Source: Natronocalculus amylovorans (GTDB lineage: Archaea > Halobacteriota > Halobacteria > Halobacteriales > Haloferacaceae). From it: a stretch of DNA of 64,000 nucleotides. Location of the stretch: assembly GCF_023638035.1 (NCBI RefSeq), contig NZ_JAKRVX010000006.1:62001-126000 (forward strand). Direction: 5' to 3'. Made by a program: the position numbers and the translations under genes. Position 1 is the stretch's first letter, and each line of letters begins with the position of its first letter. This document shows, one piece after another, positions 61,589-64,000 of this stretch. The notes beneath the pieces are model-generated. The model saw only the letters and a list, made by a program, of their open reading frames with translations, did no database searches and was not told where the DNA came from.

Positions 61589-62395
61589 ATGGTTTCAGTT
61601 GGTGAGGTTGCGCTGATTGCGGGGTTAGCAGGCGCAGCAACCGGCCTCGGTGCGATTCCAACGCTGTTTACCGATCGAATTAGTCACCGGATATACGATT
61701 CTGCGATCGGGCTTGCAGCGGGCATTATGATCGGTGCTGCAGTTTTTGCACTGATCGTCCCCGGCCTCGAATTCGGAACGCTCACAGAGGTCGTTCTTGG
61801 AGTCGTTGTCGGTGCGGTATTTTTGCTCGTGGCGAACCAGTATATTCCGCATGCACACGTCTTTTTTAATGGGTTGCTCAACGGCGGCACAACAGGTGAT
61901 AAGCGTCGGTATCCCGAGTCAAAACGAGCCGAGGAACTATCAGATGACTCCCGAAAAGCAGCGTTAATCGGTGGGTCGATTACAATTCATAATGTTCCCG
62001 AGGGGCTTGCGATCGGAATTGCGTTTGCAAGCGGACTCGACGCAGTGGGAATTGCACTTGCGATTGCGATCGCCGTCCAAAATGTTCCTGACGGATTCGC
62101 AATGGCCGTTCCTGCGAGCCGAGCAGGCCTCTCAAAGGCAAAAACAGTAATTGTGACAACGCTTTCAGGAGCGATTCCAGAGCCGATCGCAGCAGTGGTT
62201 GGATTCACACTCGTGACGCTTGTGACCGGGATTTTCCCGGTTGCTGCGGGGTTTGCGGCCGGAACTATGATGGCAGTTGTATTCCGTGAGATGATTCCGT
62301 CAAGCCACGGTCACGGCTTTGCGGACGAAGCAACGCTGACATTTGTTGTTGGATTCGTAATTATGCTCATTGTTGATGTCGGCCTTGCGGTGTGA
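61589..62395 (+). CDS. ZIP-family metal transporter
   Basis: 268 residues from ATG 61589, eight membrane helices. Metal-pore helix 4/5 motifs: IGGSITIHNVPEGLAIGIAF and AIAIAVQNVPDGFAMAV (the HNVPEG and QNVPDG pair is diagnostic), FREMIPSSHGHGF near the end. It probably imports zinc or another divalent ion. Start at 61589 (MVSVGEV) fits TATA-like TTTCATATG ~26 nt upstream; ATG 61568 is an alternative. Divergent from rqcH with overlap of promoter regions. Confidence 0.9.
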   Translation: MVSVGEVALIAGLAGAATGLGAIPTLFTDRISHRIYDSAIGLAAGIMIGAAVFALIVPGLEFGTLTEVVLGVVVGAVFLLVANQYIPHAHVFFNGLLNGGTTGDKRRYPESKRAEELSDDSRKAALIGGSITIHNVPEGLAIGIAFASGLDAVGIALAIAIAVQNVPDGFAMAVPASRAGLSKAKTVIVTTLSGAIPEPIAAVVGFTLVTLVTGIFPVAAGFAAGTMMAVVFREMIPSSHGHGFADEATLTFVVGFVIMLIVDVGLAV

Positions 62396-62426
62396 CATCC
62401 TCCTCGCAGAAAGATAGGCGATGCTG

Positions 62427-62876
62427 TTAGTTTCGATCAGTTTCGTACGATTGAGAGCGTGTATAGCTGTCTTCAACATCTTCGAGTGTCTCTGTTTCGA
62501 GTAGTCGCGCTACTTTTCGCTCAAACTGTTCATCGGAGAGTTCTCCAGCCGCGTATCGACGGCGTAGTGTTTCAAGCGGGGTCTCAGCATGTGAGATATC
62601 TTTGTCTGTGTCAGTATCAGTATCAGAGTCAGCTGTTGACGCAGTATCGGTGTCCTACCAGTCACCATCAGCCGAGCCCCACCAGTCGGTCCGATCATCG
62701 TCATCACCATACAGTAACGCGATGAGTGGGACGACGACGATATAGCCGAACAGGAGGAATCCAAGCCACCATCCGACCCCAGCGAATAGTGCTGCCATCC
62801 ATATACCGGTCACAACAACTGCCGCTATCTCGGTGGCATTGTTTCGGAGTCGTTCCTGCGGGGTTTCAGCAGCCAT
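62427..62876 (-). pseudogene. Membrane-SHOCT gene interrupted by an in-frame TAG
   Basis: Reading the frame of the 73-residue membrane protein (62655-62876) past its TAG at 62655-62657 gives 75 further codons to TAA at 62427-62429. The downstream part encodes an Asp/Thr/Ser-rich linker then a SHOCT domain, PLETLRRRYAAGELSDEQFE, with RKVARLLETETLEDVED. The same membrane-plus-SHOCT architecture is common in haloarchaeal proteins, so the TAG appears to split one gene. Either a recent nonsense mutation, readthrough, or a base error. Ordinary TAG stops elsewhere in the window (DUF4013, moaA) argue against recoding. Confidence 0.75.
62655..62876 (-). CDS. N-terminal membrane part of the interrupted SHOCT protein
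   Basis: 73 residues: AETPQERLRNNATEIAAVVV, two helices TGIWMAALFAGVGWWLGFLL and YIVVVPLIALLY, then acidic end GDDDDRTDWWGSADGDW before TAG. If translation stops here, the small membrane protein lacks its SHOCT domain. Confidence 0.7.
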   Translation of the reverse strand: MAAETPQERLRNNATEIAAVVVTGIWMAALFAGVGWWLGFLLFGYIVVVPLIALLYGDDDDRTDWWGSADGDW

Positions 62877-62930
62877 ACGTGGGACTCCTGTATGGATCGT
62901 AAAAATGGTATCTGTTTCGAGAGTAACTGA

Positions 62931-63305
62931 TTATGTTAGCTGCGCTGCGACATCTGTTGACGAGACCATGCCAACATAGTCATCATCGACCACCGGGAGA
63001 TGTTTAATACCGTAGTTGATCATCATTGCAGCAACCTCCTCCATAAATAGATCTGGAGTCACCGTCTCGACATTTGTGGTCATAATTTCGGAGACCGGCG
63101 TTTCAGAGACGTCGTCACCGTTTGCAACGCTATCGAGCACATCTGTACTCGTTACGATCGCTCGAGACGTTGTCGTCACGACAAGTGCATTGATATCTTT
63201 TTCTCGCATGATTTGTGCTGCCTCCCTAACGGTTGCCGTAGGAGCAATTGTAACCAGAGGTGCAGACATAATGTCTTTTACTCGGGTTCGAGTGCTGTTT
63301 GCCAT
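62931..63305 (-). CDS. CBS-domain pair protein
   Basis: 124 residues, two CBS repeats: VKDIMSAPLVTIAPTATVRE with INALVVTTTSRAIVTSTDVL, then ETPVSEIMTTNVETVTPDLF with GIKHLPVVDDDYVGMVSSTD. Such stand-alone pairs sense adenine nucleotides or SAM and regulate other proteins; no partner is visible. The second repeat is the better-conserved one. Confidence 0.9.
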   Translation of the reverse strand: MANSTRTRVKDIMSAPLVTIAPTATVREAAQIMREKDINALVVTTTSRAIVTSTDVLDSVANGDDVSETPVSEIMTTNVETVTPDLFMEEVAAMMINYGIKHLPVVDDDYVGMVSSTDVAAQLT

Positions 63306-63373
63306 ACTCTCTTTTTAGATGCAACTCTTATTGGTGTTACTATTGTTTGTACCAAAACTGACAAGAGTGCTGG

Positions 63374-64000
63374 CTAGAATCGCTTGCTCACGTATGGGCC
63401 ATCCTGATGATAGCCCAGTTTCTTCCGGTAGTATTCTCTGACGCCAATGCCGGAAATAACACTGATCTTGTCATATCCTGCCGCTTGGGAAAGCTCTTCT
63501 GCGTGCGCGAGCAGTTTTCGCCCGTAGCCTTTGTGTTGCCATTCCTTCTCGCCACTCTCTTGACCGATTCCCGCTTCACTCCCGTACACGTGCAGTTCAC
63601 GAACGATCGCCGCGTCCTGCAGTTCGGCTCGCACCGGATTGTTCGGGAACCGAAGCCGACAGAAGCCAATGAGCAGATCACGAACCGGATCTTCGAAACT
63701 GATAAAGTGTTCGGTCCCACCGCAGACGTCATACTTCATTACGTCAAGTTCGATCGCGTCCGGATCCGGATCCTCCTCGTTCATGCCGACCTCACGCGCA
63801 CGAATATCTCTGATCTCAATTCCTCGCTCTGCTGCTCGTTGTTCTGCGAGCTGTCGGAGGTTCGATTTCCAAACACCTGCATCGATGAAGTCCGCAGGGA
63901 TATCACGCTGGACGCGCTGGAGTCGAGTGTATTTTGGAATCTTCCCCATCGCCTCTGCGACAATATCTGCTGCTTCTTCGTTCGTGAGCGGATCGTACTC
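63374..64000 (-). CDS. elp3: Elp3 (tRNA wobble-uridine modification enzyme), C-terminal part
   Basis: Only the last 208 residues are in the window; the frame is open to the right edge (EYDPLTNEEAADIVAEAMGK continues upstream). Segment IPKYTRLQRVQRDIPADFID and the GNAT acetyltransferase domain WQHKGYGRKLLAHAEELSQA with ending REYYRKKLGYHQDGPYVSKR are typical of archaeal Elp3, which makes 5-carboxymethyl uridine at tRNA position 34. The radical-SAM half lies outside. Confidence 0.93.
   Translation of the reverse strand, partial: EYDPLTNEEAADIVAEAMGKIPKYTRLQRVQRDIPADFIDAGVWKSNLRQLAEQRAAERGIEIRDIRAREVGMNEEDPDPDAIELDVMKYDVCGGTEHFISFEDPVRDLLIGFCRLRFPNNPVRAELQDAAIVRELHVYGSEAGIGQESGEKEWQHKGYGRKLLAHAEELSQAAGYDKISVISGIGVREYYRKKLGYHQDGPYVSKRF

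Noticed and set aside
62427-62876. TAG reassignment to pyrrolysine or another amino acid
   Set aside because: TAG clearly ends other genes such as moaA and DUF4013, so general recoding is unlikely; readthrough at this one site is left open.
1-64000. CRISPR array, insertion sequence or prophage
   Set aside because: No series of direct repeats with spacers, no transposase or integrase frame, and no phage-like gene cluster were found on reading through both strands.

Overview
This window comes from the chromosome of a halophilic archaeon (class Halobacteria). The evidence is the archaeal ribosomal-protein and RNA-polymerase operon order (rps13-rps4-rps11-rpoD-rpl18e-rpl13-rps9-rpoN-rpoK-eno-rps2) with tRNA genes embedded in it, strongly acidic proteins, many leaderless genes with a TATA-like box about 27 nt upstream of the start codon, and many small proteins known only from haloarchaea. 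Base composition looks moderate (roughly half G+C by eye), unlike the very GC-rich members of the class, so a Haloquadratum-like or other moderate-GC lineage is possible. I cannot name the genus. I see no insertion sequence, integrase, CRISPR array or rRNA operon.

Layout. 1-6.5 kb: minus-strand translation/transcription operon starting at tRNA-Ser(GCT), with tRNA-Leu(CAG) inside it and a partial plus-strand gene at the left edge. 6.6-10.2 kb: a small zinc-finger gene, a hotdog thioesterase, and the L11 / L1-L10-L12 stalk genes. 10.3-30 kb: mixed housekeeping and haloarchaeal genes: M42 peptidase, DUF2342 metalloprotease, Dna2-type nuclease-helicase, Lhr-type helicase, MBL hydrolase, MoaA, BKACE enzyme, DICT-domain protein, TctA-like permease, a zinc-ribbon micro-protein with elongation factor 1-beta, tRNA-Ser(TGA), and a uracil-DNA glycosylase. 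29.7-34.2 kb: a succinate dehydrogenase operon (sdhCDBA) running into a UbiA prenyltransferase, consistent with menaquinone-linked respiration. 34.3-36.8 kb: a divergent pair made of an aspartoacylase-like zinc hydrolase and a RimK-type ligase fused to a retropepsin-like domain. 36.8-42.5 kb: PLDc_N protein, AlkA, fused hydroxyacyl-CoA dehydrogenase/enoyl-CoA hydratase, an intron-containing tRNA-Glu(TTC), DsbB, DASH-type cryptochrome and a DUF7344 regulator. 42.6-50.2 kb: a four-gene PrkA-PrkA-YeaH-SpoVR stress-kinase operon preceded by a roughly 500-bp non-coding region rich in inverted repeats. 50.7-57.1 kb: small conserved haloarchaeal genes, tRNA-Leu(CAA) followed by two hairpins, and a candidate PD-(D/E)XK protein. 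57.1-61.5 kb: ribosome-rescue genes pelA and rqcH around a DUF4013 membrane protein. 61.5-64 kb: ZIP transporter, a membrane/SHOCT gene interrupted by an in-frame TAG, a CBS-pair protein, and the 3' part of elp3.

The best candidates for something new are the RimK/retropepsin/aspartoacylase locus (a possible write-and-erase amino-acid tagging system), the PrkA operon with its unusual upstream region, the spliced tRNA-Glu, the amber-interrupted SHOCT gene, the PD-(D/E)XK-like gene, and the very high density of the palindrome CGATCG outside highly expressed genes. Assignments rest on reading protein sequences and recalled family features; no database search was run.
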